Source of the DNA: a bacterium
GTDB lineage: Bacteria; Pseudomonadota; Alphaproteobacteria; Micavibrionales; UBA2020
Assembly: GCA_029945425.1 (NCBI GenBank)
Contig: JAQSDV010000001.1
Span: 62,001 to 126,000 of the forward strand
Direction of reading: 5' to 3'
Length of the DNA stretch: 64,000 nt
The translations under genes and the position numbers were made by a program. Under the pieces are notes generated by a model. It had not been told where the DNA came from and ran no database searches. It saw only the letters and a program-made list of their open reading frames with translations. Positions within the stretch are counted from its first letter, which is position 1. Each line of letters begins with the position of its first letter. Of the stretch, positions 7,929 through 17,128 are shown piece by piece.

Positions 7929-8831
7929 TCAGGGGCGGGCTTTTTCGCCGGTCGAGATTTCTTCGGTGCCCAGCGCATCGGCGAGCTTCATTTTCGCGCT
8001 GCCCGGCTGGATGGGTTTTTGCTGGCTGGCATGGGGCGACCAGCCGATGGCATAGATGATCTGGAACGTGGCGGGCACGCGGCCTTTCGCATCGCCGAAT
8101 TTTTCGCTGTAAATTTTCGTGGCCTCCAGTATCACGGCGCGGCGGGTGGGTTTCAGCAAGCGGTTATAAACCGCGTTCGTTGCGCCCATGCCGCGCAAAT
8201 CCTGCATCAGCTTCAAGGGGCTGGAATAATCGACAGTAATGATGTCGCTATCCACAACCGGCAGCGCGAAGCCGCCGCGTTGCAGCAGTGCGCCCATATC
8301 GCGCGCATCGATGAATGGCGAGACGCGGGGGGATGCGCCGCCCGAAACCGCAATCTCCGCCTCCAGCAACGACTGCCGCAATTCGCCCAAAGTTTCACCA
8401 CCCAGCACCGCCGCCAGAAACAACCCGTCGGCCTTCAGCGCACGGCGGATCTGCACCAGCGCGCCCGGCAAATCATTCACCCAATGCAGGGCAAGGTTGC
8501 TGACCACGGCATCGAGGCTGCCGCTCTTGAACGGCAAAAATTCCTCGTCCGCCGCAACGCCGCATTCCGCCTGCGCCGCCATGCCGCGCGAGAGGTCGGA
8601 CGTCGCCACGAACTGCGTCCCCGCCCGCACGCGCAAATGATGCGCCATGACCCCGTGGCCGCCCAAATCCAGCACGGTTGCGAATTCTTTCTTGATAAGG
8701 TCCAGCCGGTCGGCAAGGCGCAGCGCCACATCCTGATAAAGAAAATCGAACAGCACGATATCCGCCGCCGCGCGGTCGCGGCGCGCGCGCAGGAGTTTCC
8801 GGTCGAAGACGGTGACGGTGTTGTCGCTCAT
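7929..8831 (-). CDS. SAM-dependent methyltransferase/hydroxylase of the NDUFAF5/BioC group
   Basis: 300 residues starting MSDNTVTVFDRKLLRARRDR, the standard opening of the alphaproteobacterial relatives of NDUFAF5, the complex I assembly factor. Motifs: VLDLGGHGVMAHHL (SAM loop), FLPFKSGSLDAVVSNLALHW, LPGALVQIRRALKADGLFLA and the tail PATFQIIYAIGWSPHASQQK. In mitochondria the family modifies an NDUFS7 arginine; the bacterial substrate is not known to me, and BioC-like malonyl methylation is the alternative. Such genes commonly lie beside comF in alphaproteobacteria; here a 2.7-kb gene sits in between. Confidence 0.82.
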   Translation of the reverse strand: MSDNTVTVFDRKLLRARRDRAAADIVLFDFLYQDVALRLADRLDLIKKEFATVLDLGGHGVMAHHLRVRAGTQFVATSDLSRGMAAQAECGVAADEEFLPFKSGSLDAVVSNLALHWVNDLPGALVQIRRALKADGLFLAAVLGGETLGELRQSLLEAEIAVSGGASPRVSPFIDARDMGALLQRGGFALPVVDSDIITVDYSSPLKLMQDLRGMGATNAVYNRLLKPTRRAVILEATKIYSEKFGDAKGRVPATFQIIYAIGWSPHASQQKPIQPGSAKMKLADALGTEEISTGEKARP

Positions 8832-8838
8832 GGCTGGA

Positions 8839-11580
8839 TTATATCTTCCCGCCCTTGTCAGGCGGGCGGAGTTCGAGGGTCGGGAGGACCTTGTCGTTAC
8901 GGATTTTTTTCAGCTGGTCCGCGACCGCGACGATATCCTTGTCGATCTGCGCGACCGTGGGGGTTTCGTGCATGTGGATCGCCTCGTCGCCGCCCTTCAG
9001 CAGTTTCTTGGCTTGCGCGTAACTGTCGACAAGGCGCTTGCCGATGCGGGGGCTGGCGATGCTTTCGATCAGCGCCTGCGCGGCCTTGCTCTGCTCCAGC
9101 AATGCGGGGTCGATGCCCTTCGGCGCCTGGAACGGCGTATAGGCATCGGGTTTCGCAGCCGCGCCGCCGCCGCCTGCCGCGCCGCGCTGGCCGAGGACGC
9201 GTGAGGGTGCCGCCGAATAACCGACGTTCTTCGCCTCCACCGCGACCTTTTCGGTCGAGAGGGAGAAGCCCGTGCTTTTGAGGTTGACGGGGCTGCGGCT
9301 CAGGTTCATGTCGCTGTTCGCATCCATCGACATATGCGTGCGCGCCAGCATTTTCAGCAACCCGCCCGCAAAACGCGCAAAACCGTGCAGCCGCCACAGG
9401 CGTTTCAGCGGCGTATAGCTGCGTTTCGGGCCGGAGCCGACATCGGGGGGCGAGGACACGATAAACGGGTACACGCGCTGCGGCGTAACGCCCGTATGCG
9501 TGAAATAACTCTCCCCCAGCTTGCCGACCTGTTCGACCGGCACGTGGAATTTTTCGGCGATGAAGGCCTTCGCATCATCGATGGAGCGGATGTTTTTCGG
9601 CAGCATGAAGCTGGGCGCGTTCAGCATCGCGCCGTCGCCGCCAAGGCGGTTCGGCACGGGCAAAATCTTGGGGTCGAGGGAGACAAGCAGGTTATTGTCC
9701 CAGTCGCGGCTGACCGGAATGACGACGGCGATGTTTTCGATGCCGTCTTCCGTCATGATGAATTCGATGTCCTGCGCCGACAATCCGCGCGCGGCCTTGC
9801 CGACCTTGCCTTCCTCCACGAACACCGATTTCACGGGTTTCAGGATGACGGGGGAGCGGTTTTCTTCCTCGAAATCGCACGGCTCGCATTCGGCCAGCAT
9901 GTCTTCGGGGTCTTTTGATTTCGTCGGCTGGCCGGGCATTTTCGGCATCACCTCGCCGATCCAGCGCGGGAACGGGATGTTGTAGCGCGACATCAATTCG
10001 AATACATGCAGCTCCAGCCGCGGTTCGGGCAGCAGGCCCACTTGCGAGGCAAGGATAATGTCGGCCGCATCCAGCTCCATGATCGTGCCGATCTCGGTGA
10101 AGTTGACTTCCTTGTCTTCCTTGATCGGCCAGCTGGTGCGCTGTGCGTTCTCGACCTCGACGAACACAGGCTCGATCGCCTCGTCGATACGGTCGGGGCT
10201 GGGGAAATAGGTGTCGCCCACATACCAGCTTTCGTCCGATTTCGGGCGCAGGCTGGCGTAATTGTCGACATAGCCGAAAATCATCTTGCGGTTTTCTTCG
10301 ACGTCGTCGGTCATGTTGACCGTGTCCATCGTGATCGGCTCGATCAGGTGGCCCGACCATTTTTTGCCGTCGAGGTTGTGGGAGCCGCGGGAAACCGCGT
10401 TGACGATCGGGCGCGGATAGCCGGAGCGCACGTAAATCACAAGCCGGTTATCCGGCGTGATGCGGTACGGCACGATGTCGCAATATTCGCCGGGGCGTTT
10501 CACCAGTTCATGCAGCGCGCCCGATTTCTTGTCGCGCACGATCATGATCTGCAAATCGCCGACGGGTTTTTGCGACGGGCGGCGTTCCTCGATCACCAGT
10601 GACTGTTTATCCGCGACCTTTTGCGCCACGATGAAGTAGTTCGTGGGAGGCGCGTTCATCGGCGTGTAATCTTCGTCATACAGCTGGAAACGGCCCTTGA
10701 AGCAGTTCTTCACCACCCACTGGTTCCAGTGCGGGGCGGAGAACACCATGCGCATGCCAAGCCGCGCGAATTCGCGGCGGTAATCGCCGTGGGTGAAGAA
10801 CGTGTATTCTTCGGAAAGCTCGCTCGTCCAGTCCTTGCGGTAATTCTTGCGGTGCACGAATTCCAGCGCCCATTTATGCGGCAGGCGGAACAGGCGCGTG
10901 CCGTCGCGGCGCGGCATCAATTCCTCGATAAAGAACCCTTCGCAGCCCGACGCCATCGGGCGCGCATTTTGGGAAAAGTGGACCAGCAGGTCGGCATCCG
11001 ACAATTCCATCGGCGTGTTGCCCTGGCTTGGCACGTTGGGCAGTTCCAGCATTACGTACTCGCCCTCGGGCGGCATCATGTAGTCGCGGATCAGCATTGT
11101 GCCGCCGGTCTTCAGCTTCTGGATCTGCTTTTCCAGCAGGCGCGTGACTTCGTCGGGGTTATAGCTGTTCGCGGAATAGATGTGGTGCAGCATGTTGGAA
11201 TTGATGATGCCGTCAATCGTTTCATCTTCAAGTTCGGGGATCGAAATATCCGCCGCGCGGAAAGACAGGTTCGGCAACCGGTATGTCTTGCGCGCGAAAT
11301 CGATCGCCTTGGCATCCATGTCGATGCCGATGATTTCAACGCGGGGGTTGAGCAGCGCGAGGACGTAGGTGACCGCCCCCCGTTCGCAGCCCATATCGAC
11401 CACGCGGGCGCCGGCGGGCAGCAGGAAGTGCGCGGAAATCAGCGCGGCCTTTTGCTGGATGAATTCGGGCATTTCGATGACGGCGCGCGCGCGCGTGGCT
11501 TCATCCTTCGCCAGCTCCGAAAAATTCCGGATGCTGGCTGCCACCTGTTCAGCAATTTCAGCCTTATCAACTTTTGACAC
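8839..11580 (-). CDS. Large multidomain protein with N-terminal class I methyltransferase domain
   Basis: 913 residues from a GTG start. Residues about 45-190 form a class I methyltransferase: ARVVDMGCERGAVTYVLALL, EIIGIDMDAKAIDFARKTYR, then IINSNMLHHIYSA and GGTMLIRDYMMPPEGEYVML. The middle (about 360-520) has a compact domain with VKRPGEYCDIVPYRI, LVIYVRSGYPRPIVNAV and EPVFVEVENAQR, whose order of strands recalls a Nudix fold without a clear Nudix box (inference). The last 180 residues are Pro/Ala-rich and low in structure (GQRGAAGGGGAAAKPDAYTP). Substrate unknown. It ends eight bases before the next methyltransferase gene, so the two are probably co-expressed. Confidence 0.75.
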   Translation of the reverse strand: MSKVDKAEIAEQVAASIRNFSELAKDEATRARAVIEMPEFIQQKAALISAHFLLPAGARVVDMGCERGAVTYVLALLNPRVEIIGIDMDAKAIDFARKTYRLPNLSFRAADISIPELEDETIDGIINSNMLHHIYSANSYNPDEVTRLLEKQIQKLKTGGTMLIRDYMMPPEGEYVMLELPNVPSQGNTPMELSDADLLVHFSQNARPMASGCEGFFIEELMPRRDGTRLFRLPHKWALEFVHRKNYRKDWTSELSEEYTFFTHGDYRREFARLGMRMVFSAPHWNQWVVKNCFKGRFQLYDEDYTPMNAPPTNYFIVAQKVADKQSLVIEERRPSQKPVGDLQIMIVRDKKSGALHELVKRPGEYCDIVPYRITPDNRLVIYVRSGYPRPIVNAVSRGSHNLDGKKWSGHLIEPITMDTVNMTDDVEENRKMIFGYVDNYASLRPKSDESWYVGDTYFPSPDRIDEAIEPVFVEVENAQRTSWPIKEDKEVNFTEIGTIMELDAADIILASQVGLLPEPRLELHVFELMSRYNIPFPRWIGEVMPKMPGQPTKSKDPEDMLAECEPCDFEEENRSPVILKPVKSVFVEEGKVGKAARGLSAQDIEFIMTEDGIENIAVVIPVSRDWDNNLLVSLDPKILPVPNRLGGDGAMLNAPSFMLPKNIRSIDDAKAFIAEKFHVPVEQVGKLGESYFTHTGVTPQRVYPFIVSSPPDVGSGPKRSYTPLKRLWRLHGFARFAGGLLKMLARTHMSMDANSDMNLSRSPVNLKSTGFSLSTEKVAVEAKNVGYSAAPSRVLGQRGAAGGGGAAAKPDAYTPFQAPKGIDPALLEQSKAAQALIESIASPRIGKRLVDSYAQAKKLLKGGDEAIHMHETPTVAQIDKDIVAVADQLKKIRNDKVLPTLELRPPDKGGKI

Positions 11581-11758
11581 AGCGCTGCCTTGGGGAGTTC
11601 AAAATCAATCTCTCCATTATACAGGGAGACGCACCCTTGCGTCTGCCTTCCTGCTAAAACTCTGACATATTATGATAATCTGCCAGTATTCTCAAGAACT
11701 TTAGGGAAAATGCTTTACGCATTGATAAATAGGATGTTTTACGGCAAATTTCAAGCCC

Positions 11759-12523
11759 ATGCCCAACCGCAACCGCAACACCCGTTCCATCGCAACGCTT
11801 TGGAATACCACGCTTAACATGATCCTGCCGCCCCGCTGCGCAGGGTCGGGCGCGGTTGTGGATGCGCAAGGCATGGTCGCCCCCGGTTTCTGGTCGGAGC
11901 TGTCATTTATCGACAACCCGTTCTGCGATACCTGCGGCGTGCCCTTCGGTTTCGGCAGCACGGTGGGGACAATCTGCGCCGGTTGCCTCGACGAAGAACC
12001 GGAATTCACCCGCGCCCGTTCGGCGGTTGTCTATAACGACGCCAGCCGGAAACTCGTGATGGGGTTCAAATATGGCGACCGGCTGCATGCGGTGCAGACT
12101 TTCGTGCCGTGGCTCGCGCGTGCGGGTGCCGACCTCATCGCGGATGCGGATATCGTTATCCCCGTGCCCTTGCATGCGCGGCGGTTGTGGCAGCGCCGGT
12201 TCAACCAGTCCGCGATACTGGGCGAAATGCTGGCGAAACGCAGCAACCGCAGCTTCGCCCCCGATGCCCTGACTCGCCCCCGCTACACCGTCAAGCAAAA
12301 GGGGCTGAGCCGCAAGGAACGCCTCGCCAATGTGCGCGGCGCTTTCGCGGTCGATGAAAAACAGGCGGCTGGCTTGCGCGGGAAAAATATCCTGCTGGTC
12401 GACGACGTCTACACCAGCGGCGCAACCCTGAACGAATGCGCCCGCATCTTGAAAAAAGCGGGTGCCGAGAAAGTTTATGTGCTGACCATCGCGCGCGTGA
12501 CGCGGGATGATGTAACCTTTTGA
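11759..12523 (+). CDS. comF: ComF-family phosphoribosyltransferase-like protein
   Basis: 254 residues. N-terminal zinc-binding segment followed by a type I PRTase fold with the PRPP loop NILLVDDVYTSGATLNEC near residues 210-226. IPVPLHARRLWQRRFNQSA is the usual ComF signature. The second cysteine knuckle is intact (CDTCG, then CAGCL), but the first, normally CxxC after LPPRC, reads CAGS, so one cysteine is lost. ComF proteins work in DNA uptake and in helicase-linked repair in various bacteria; the exact role here is unknown. The gene runs away from the methyltransferase genes. Confidence 0.88.
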   Translation: MPNRNRNTRSIATLWNTTLNMILPPRCAGSGAVVDAQGMVAPGFWSELSFIDNPFCDTCGVPFGFGSTVGTICAGCLDEEPEFTRARSAVVYNDASRKLVMGFKYGDRLHAVQTFVPWLARAGADLIADADIVIPVPLHARRLWQRRFNQSAILGEMLAKRSNRSFAPDALTRPRYTVKQKGLSRKERLANVRGAFAVDEKQAAGLRGKNILLVDDVYTSGATLNECARILKKAGAEKVYVLTIARVTRDDVTF

Positions 12524-12561
12524 CGTTGCCGCACGAATAACAGGGCAAGGAGTACTAAAAA

Positions 12562-13059
12562 ATGAACAATAAAATGGTCATCGCCGGCGGGTGTTTCTGG
12601 GGCATGCAGGAATTGCTGCGCGTGCAGCCGGGCGTTATTTCAAGCCGCGTGGGTTACACGGGCGGGCATCTCGACAACCCGAAATATGACGACACCCATG
12701 ACAGCAAAAGCGGCCATGCGGAGGCGATCGAGCTGACCTTCGATCCCGCGCAAACAACCTATCGCGCGCTGCTGGAATATTTCTTCAAGATCCATGACCC
12801 GACCACCAAAGACCGTCAGGGCAACGACCGCGGCACGCAATACCGCTCCGCGATTTTCTATATGGATGACGAGCAGAAAAAAACCGCGATGGACGTGATG
12901 ATCGCCGTCAACAACAGCGGCAAATGGCCCGGCAAGGTCGCGACCACGCTGGAGCCCTTCACCAAATTCTGGGACGGCGAGGATTACCATCAGGACTACC
13001 TGCAAAAAAACCCGAACGGCTACACCTGCCATTGGGTGCGGCCGGACTGGAAGCTGTAA
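12562..13059 (+). CDS. msrA: Peptide methionine (S)-S-oxide reductase MsrA
   Basis: 165 residues. The catalytic GGCFWG box places the nucleophilic cysteine at residue 11. Further conserved parts are [38 protein letters not shown] and [12 protein letters not shown]. The enzyme reduces methionine-S-sulfoxide in proteins using thioredoxin. There is no signal peptide, so it is cytoplasmic. CAAGGAG lies upstream of ATG 12562. The gene follows comF by 38 bases on the same strand and converges with the ankyrin gene. Confidence 0.95.
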   Translation: MNNKMVIAGGCFWGMQELLRVQPGVISSRVGYTGGHLDNPKYDDTHDSKSGHAEAIELTFDPAQTTYRALLEYFFKIHDPTTKDRQGNDRGTQYRSAIFYMDDEQKKTAMDVMIAVNNSGKWPGKVATTLEPFTKFWDGEDYHQDYLQKNPNGYTCHWVRPDWKL

Positions 13060-13062
13060 AGA

Positions 13063-14691
13063 TCAGCTTGCGGGTGCGGGCACTTTTGCGGGTTTCGGCT
13101 GCATCAGGCTTTGCAGGTAATTGCGCACGGCGATTGGCTCGAAATCAGATTTCTTCGCGACTTCCAGCGCGGTCTGGCCGTCATTGTTGCGGGCGTGGAT
13201 ATTTGCGCCGGCCTTGACCAGCATCTTGACCGTCTCCAGCTGGTCAAGCTCCGCCGCCAGATGCAGCGCGGTCCAGCCCGCGCCGTTTTTCGCGTTTACA
13301 TCCGCGCCATGGGCGAGGATTGATTTCACGATGGGCGTGTTGGTGTCGCCCCTGTAGCTCACGCGGTCGATTTCTTCCATCAGCAGCGTCCAGCCCTTGA
13401 TCAGGCCTAAGGTTACGGTGCTTGTTTCATATGTCTGGTTCACCGCCGCGCGCGCATCGGGCAGCACGGACAGCGCCTTTTCGAATTTGCGCGCATCGCC
13501 GAATGATCCCTTGATTGTGTGCATCAGCGCGTCGGCGCCGTAGGGGCTGAGCGCCGCGATCTTCGCGCCGCCCTTCTGGAACTTGTCCATCATCTCGAGC
13601 GCGGCGGGCGTTTCGACCAGCGGCGAATAGGCCGCGAGCATATAGGGCGTGGGGCGGCGCGGGTTTTCGCGCTGTTCGGTATCGGCGCCGAGCGCGATCA
13701 GCAGCTCGACCGTTTTCGGCAATCCGCGTTCCACCGCATCCACCAGCGGCACCCAGAAATCTTCCGCCGAATAGGTTGTCGGGTGATAGGCCTGATTGGG
13801 CGATTGCCCCGCCGCGTGCAGCACCCTGATCATGTCAAGATCGCCATTGCGCACCGCAACGATCATGGCAAGGCTGCCGGCGCGCTCCAGCAATTCCGCG
13901 CCTTCCTTTTTGTCCACCAGCAGGCCGGCAACCTTCAGCGTCTCGCCCGCGATAACAGTGCGCAGGAAATTCGACTCGCGGGGCGCGAAGGACTCGATCT
14001 GCTGCCACAGATATTCCAGCTTGGCCGGATTTTCCGAGAACTTCAGGGAATATTTTTCGTGTATGCCCGTCAGTGCAACGGGCGGAACCAGCGCGCGCTT
14101 GGCTTCGGGTGCGATAACACGGGTCGCACTGTCGAGCAGCGGTTCGAAAACGCCTCCGTCATAGGCAACACCCAGGCCGCCGCCCAGCCCCGCGACACCC
14201 AGCAGACCTGCGGCGAATTTGCGGCGCAGCGAAAATTTGCGCGCATCATGCGCAGACAGGCGCTTGAAAGGGTCGGACAGTTTTTCGCGCACATCGGTGT
14301 CGAGGTGGCGCAGCGGCACGGATGTCGATTTGCCCGTCATGTCGTCGGTGAAGACAAGGTCGTTGTCCTTCTTGATAATCGAAATTTTTGCGTCGTCGTT
14401 ATGCGGCGCGGCCTTCGCGGTCAGCGCGGCACGTTCGTCTTTATTCAGTTGGTGAAATGGTTTGATGGCAAGGCCGGAATAGGTGCCGCCGTCGGGCTGG
14501 CCGGTCAGGATGAAAACTTTGAGCTTCTCGGAAATGAAAAGTTTTTCGCTGCGCTCTTTGGTCAGGGATGAGAATTCAACAACTGTTCCATCTTGCAATT
14601 TTTTCGCTCCTGCTTGTCCTGCCGCGGCGTTCGCGCCTGCGGGGAAATCGGTTTTCAATGACGTGCTGCGCGCTGTTGCCGGTCGGGGCAA
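13063..14691 (-). CDS. Ankyrin-repeat protein with one membrane segment
   Basis: About 542 residues; the frame begins with a TTG and the true start is uncertain. A hydrophobic, glycine-rich segment at about 160-185 (KFAAGLLGVAGLGGGLGVAY) probably crosses the membrane. Downstream are degenerate ankyrin-like units (AMIVAVRNGDLDMIRVLHAA; PLVDAVERGLPKTVELLIAL) and two clear C-terminal repeats, ILAHGADVNAKNGAGWTALH and LVKAGANIHARNNDGQTALE. Ankyrin arrays bind proteins; no partner is evident. The N-terminal 150 residues are of unknown fold. Confidence 0.78.
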   Translation of the reverse strand: MPRPATARSTSLKTDFPAGANAAAGQAGAKKLQDGTVVEFSSLTKERSEKLFISEKLKVFILTGQPDGGTYSGLAIKPFHQLNKDERAALTAKAAPHNDDAKISIIKKDNDLVFTDDMTGKSTSVPLRHLDTDVREKLSDPFKRLSAHDARKFSLRRKFAAGLLGVAGLGGGLGVAYDGGVFEPLLDSATRVIAPEAKRALVPPVALTGIHEKYSLKFSENPAKLEYLWQQIESFAPRESNFLRTVIAGETLKVAGLLVDKKEGAELLERAGSLAMIVAVRNGDLDMIRVLHAAGQSPNQAYHPTTYSAEDFWVPLVDAVERGLPKTVELLIALGADTEQRENPRRPTPYMLAAYSPLVETPAALEMMDKFQKGGAKIAALSPYGADALMHTIKGSFGDARKFEKALSVLPDARAAVNQTYETSTVTLGLIKGWTLLMEEIDRVSYRGDTNTPIVKSILAHGADVNAKNGAGWTALHLAAELDQLETVKMLVKAGANIHARNNDGQTALEVAKKSDFEPIAVRNYLQSLMQPKPAKVPAPAS

Positions 14692-14881
14692 ATCACATCC
14701 CCGCCGCTATGGCGTAAGGGATGTTGTATTGATTATGGAATAAGGCGTCAATTTAATTCTGATAAAATATTGAAAACAAAGGATATTATATTGATATAAC
14801 AATTATGAAAATCAAATTGCATAACCCCTGCCCTTTTTGATATATTCCTTGAAGCCGAAAATCATATTTCCCGGGTGTCCG

Positions 14882-16486
14882 ATGTCCATTTTCAAATCAC
14901 GCGATGACAACAGCCTGATCCAGCCGAAAACAGATCCGTGGTACAAGCGCGCCTTCAAATGGTCGCGTCACAAGCTGTTCAATACCTCGGCTGAAATCTG
15001 GATCGGCGTGACGCTGGGCCTCGTGCTGGCAGGCGGTTTGTCGACGCGGCATTACGCATCCAAGGCCGGCGAAATTCCGCTGGCGTTTTCCGAGATCGAA
15101 CAGATCAGCGCAGATTTTAACAAGGCCTCGCAGCCCGTCCCCGCCCTCACAAGATTCTATGCCGCGAACAACGACGTCACGATGAAGGTGTTCGAGAGCA
15201 ACAACATCGCCCTGCATATCAACAGGAGCCATACCGTTTTCGCGCATGAACTGCAGACCCGCGTCGACGCGTCCTTGAAAAAACACGCGCTGATCAGCGA
15301 ATACACGCAGGCGATGCCGCAGGATTCCCGCGCCGCGCTTGAATCGGTCGCCAAGCTGGAAGACGCGACCCGCGCCCTGCCCGGCATCAAGGCATCGTTC
15401 GACGACGCATGGAGCTATTCCCGCCGCGACGTGACGCACACCCGTCATTACACGACGCAAAGCTGCAGCAACGGCAAATGCACGACCCAGCACCATACCG
15501 AGCAAGTGTATGATTACAGCTGGCACACCTACACCTTTAACGCGCAGCAGGCACAGCAGGCCGCGCGCCTGTTGCAGAATTTCATGGAGCGCAACCCCGA
15601 CCTGAGCGTGCAGGAACGCCTGTATATCGCCAAAATGACGCATGGCGAAAACCAGGAAGCGATCCGCCAGAGCATGGCGCGCGAATTGAAGGAACATGTG
15701 CCGACCGACGCCGAATACCTGAAATTCGCCAATACATGGGCGAGCGGCTCCAACTTCCTGAAATACGCGCCGCAGGCGGCGGCGGAGTATCAGGCGCTGA
15801 CGAACCTTGCCGGTTCGTGGCGGCAGGCGCTCGGCACATCGCATGACCACCATTACAGAACCTATTCCAGATCGGATAGCGGCCCTGCCGAATATCAATT
15901 GGCCGAAACGGCCGAAACCCGCGCCGCGCGCGCGCTGGAGGCTGCACATGGCGTGACGGACGGCATCCATTTCTCCGCAGGCGCAGCGCCGCAGCTGGAG
16001 CGCATGATCCGCGATTACGTCGATGTCGTGCTGCATGAAAAACCGGGCAACGCGAACGAGTTGCGCTCCGACATCATGAAAACCGCGCGTTCCATGTATG
16101 ACCAGAACTACGAAAACGGTTTCGACGTACATACCTTCAAATGGCTGAACGTGATCCTGATCACCATGCTGGGCATGGCGGCGGGCGCGGGCCTTGGCGT
16201 CGGCGCGGATAAACTGCTGAACCGCAAACGCCGCGAATGGTTCGAAGACCCGGTCGCGCGCGAAGAACGCGAAGCACGCGAGCGCCAGACCGATTACGAA
16301 CGTCAGGCGGAAAAAGAACGTCAGGCCGCCGCGCGCATCGAAGCCGAAGCGCAGAAAAAAGCAATGAACGAAGCGGTTGATGACCTGAAGGATGTGCTGA
16401 AACCCTCGACCGACGTCGCGAACGACGACGCGCCGCAGGACAAGCCCGCATTCAACGTCAAGCCGAACCGCAAGATCAACCTGTAA
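14882..16486 (+). CDS. Hypothetical bitopic membrane protein with large extracytoplasmic domain
   Basis: 534 residues from ATG 14882 (MSIFKSRDDNSLIQPKTDPW); the frame opens 45 bases earlier. One transmembrane segment lies near residues 38-55 (AEIWIGVTLGLVLAGGL), and a second near 435-455 (LNVILITMLGMAAGAGLGVG). The roughly 380 residues between them are mainly helical, with a histidine- and cysteine-rich patch (THTRHYTTQSCSNGKCTTQH). The C-terminal tail is highly charged and likely coiled (REEREARERQTDYERQAEKE). No family recognised. A strong terminator follows. Confidence 0.7.
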   Translation: MSIFKSRDDNSLIQPKTDPWYKRAFKWSRHKLFNTSAEIWIGVTLGLVLAGGLSTRHYASKAGEIPLAFSEIEQISADFNKASQPVPALTRFYAANNDVTMKVFESNNIALHINRSHTVFAHELQTRVDASLKKHALISEYTQAMPQDSRAALESVAKLEDATRALPGIKASFDDAWSYSRRDVTHTRHYTTQSCSNGKCTTQHHTEQVYDYSWHTYTFNAQQAQQAARLLQNFMERNPDLSVQERLYIAKMTHGENQEAIRQSMARELKEHVPTDAEYLKFANTWASGSNFLKYAPQAAAEYQALTNLAGSWRQALGTSHDHHYRTYSRSDSGPAEYQLAETAETRAARALEAAHGVTDGIHFSAGAAPQLERMIRDYVDVVLHEKPGNANELRSDIMKTARSMYDQNYENGFDVHTFKWLNVILITMLGMAAGAGLGVGADKLLNRKRREWFEDPVAREEREARERQTDYERQAEKERQAAARIEAEAQKKAMNEAVDDLKDVLKPSTDVANDDAPQDKPAFNVKPNRKINL

Positions 16487-16502
16487 CCAAAATCAGGCCA
16501 CG

Positions 16503-16536
16503 AAAAAACCGGCGACCATCGGGTCGCCGGTTTTTT
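16503..16536. terminator. Bidirectional intrinsic terminator
   Basis: Perfect 9-bp GC stem (ccggcgacc / ggtcgccgg) with a four-base loop, flanked by six A on the left and six T on the right. It can therefore end transcription of the membrane-protein gene from the left and of the small lipoprotein gene from the right. Confidence 0.9.
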
Positions 16537-16559
16537 CGTTATTCAATGCTTCGGAAGTA

Positions 16560-16706
16560 TCAGCGGTTATGCGCGAAAACGGCAAGCCCTGCACCCAGCA
16601 GGACAGCGGCGGCAAGCGCGCCGTAACCATCGGTCTGCGACGGACCACGGCCCGAGCAGGAGGTGAGAAGAAGGCTGAACAAAACGGCGGTGGTGACGGA
16701 ACGCAT
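16560..16706 (-). CDS. Small lipoprotein (48 residues)
   Basis: Starts MRSVTTAVLFSLLLTSCSGR at 16706 with GGAG nine bases upstream; the longer open frame to 16772 has no such site. LLLTSC is a lipobox, so Cys17 is the likely lipidated residue after signal peptidase II cleavage. The mature part is about 32 residues and ends in a second hydrophobic stretch (ALAAAVLLGAGLAVFAHNR), so it may re-enter or line the membrane. Similar tiny lipoproteins exist widely without known roles. Confidence 0.65.
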   Translation of the reverse strand: MRSVTTAVLFSLLLTSCSGRGPSQTDGYGALAAAVLLGAGLAVFAHNR

Positions 16707-16864
16707 GGTTGAACTCCATATTCTTGAACAGGTTACGCGCGCGAGTATGACGAAACCGGTTATATATGTCAATTAAAATACTTGCTGCGGCGCAACAAAA
16801 TTTCCATGACGCGAATCCCGTTCCGTGTTGTGATGAAGAGGTAGTTTTTAAAAAGAGGAAATCC

Positions 16865-17017
16865 ATGCGTCATTGCATGAAAAACATTCAAGGCTGGTCT
16901 TTTTTCGCACCGCAAAACGGCGGCGGGAATACCTATGCCATGGGCGTCGAAGATGCCGTTGCCCCTCTTTTCAACAAACCCGCCGGTACCACGACCAGAC
17001 GACGGTTGCCAGGCTGA
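16865..17017 (+). CDS. Possible small protein (50 residues)
   Basis: ATG 16865 is preceded by AGAGGA at a good distance and opens a 50-codon frame beginning MRHCMKNIQGWSFFAPQNGG. No domain is visible, and an opposing frame covers the same bases. Support is the ribosome site only, so this could be chance. Confidence 0.3.
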   Translation: MRHCMKNIQGWSFFAPQNGGGNTYAMGVEDAVAPLFNKPAGTTTRRRLPG

Positions 17018-17128
17018 TGTAATCAGCACCTGTCAGCCGCCTTAACGGAAGGCTGACAGAACTCCCCCGATAAAAAAATCGGCATGTTCATTTCGGCCTT
17101 TCGCACGCAACAACGAAAGGAACAGATC

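Noticed and set aside
7121..9281. Forward frames of 233 and 420 codons over the desaturase and methyltransferase genes
   Set aside because: Antisense shadows with no ribosome site; the reverse-strand genes have clear family motifs.
13519..14571. 350-codon forward frame opposite the ankyrin gene
   Set aside because: Shadow; Arg/Phe/Gln-rich, no motif, while the reverse frame has ankyrin repeats.
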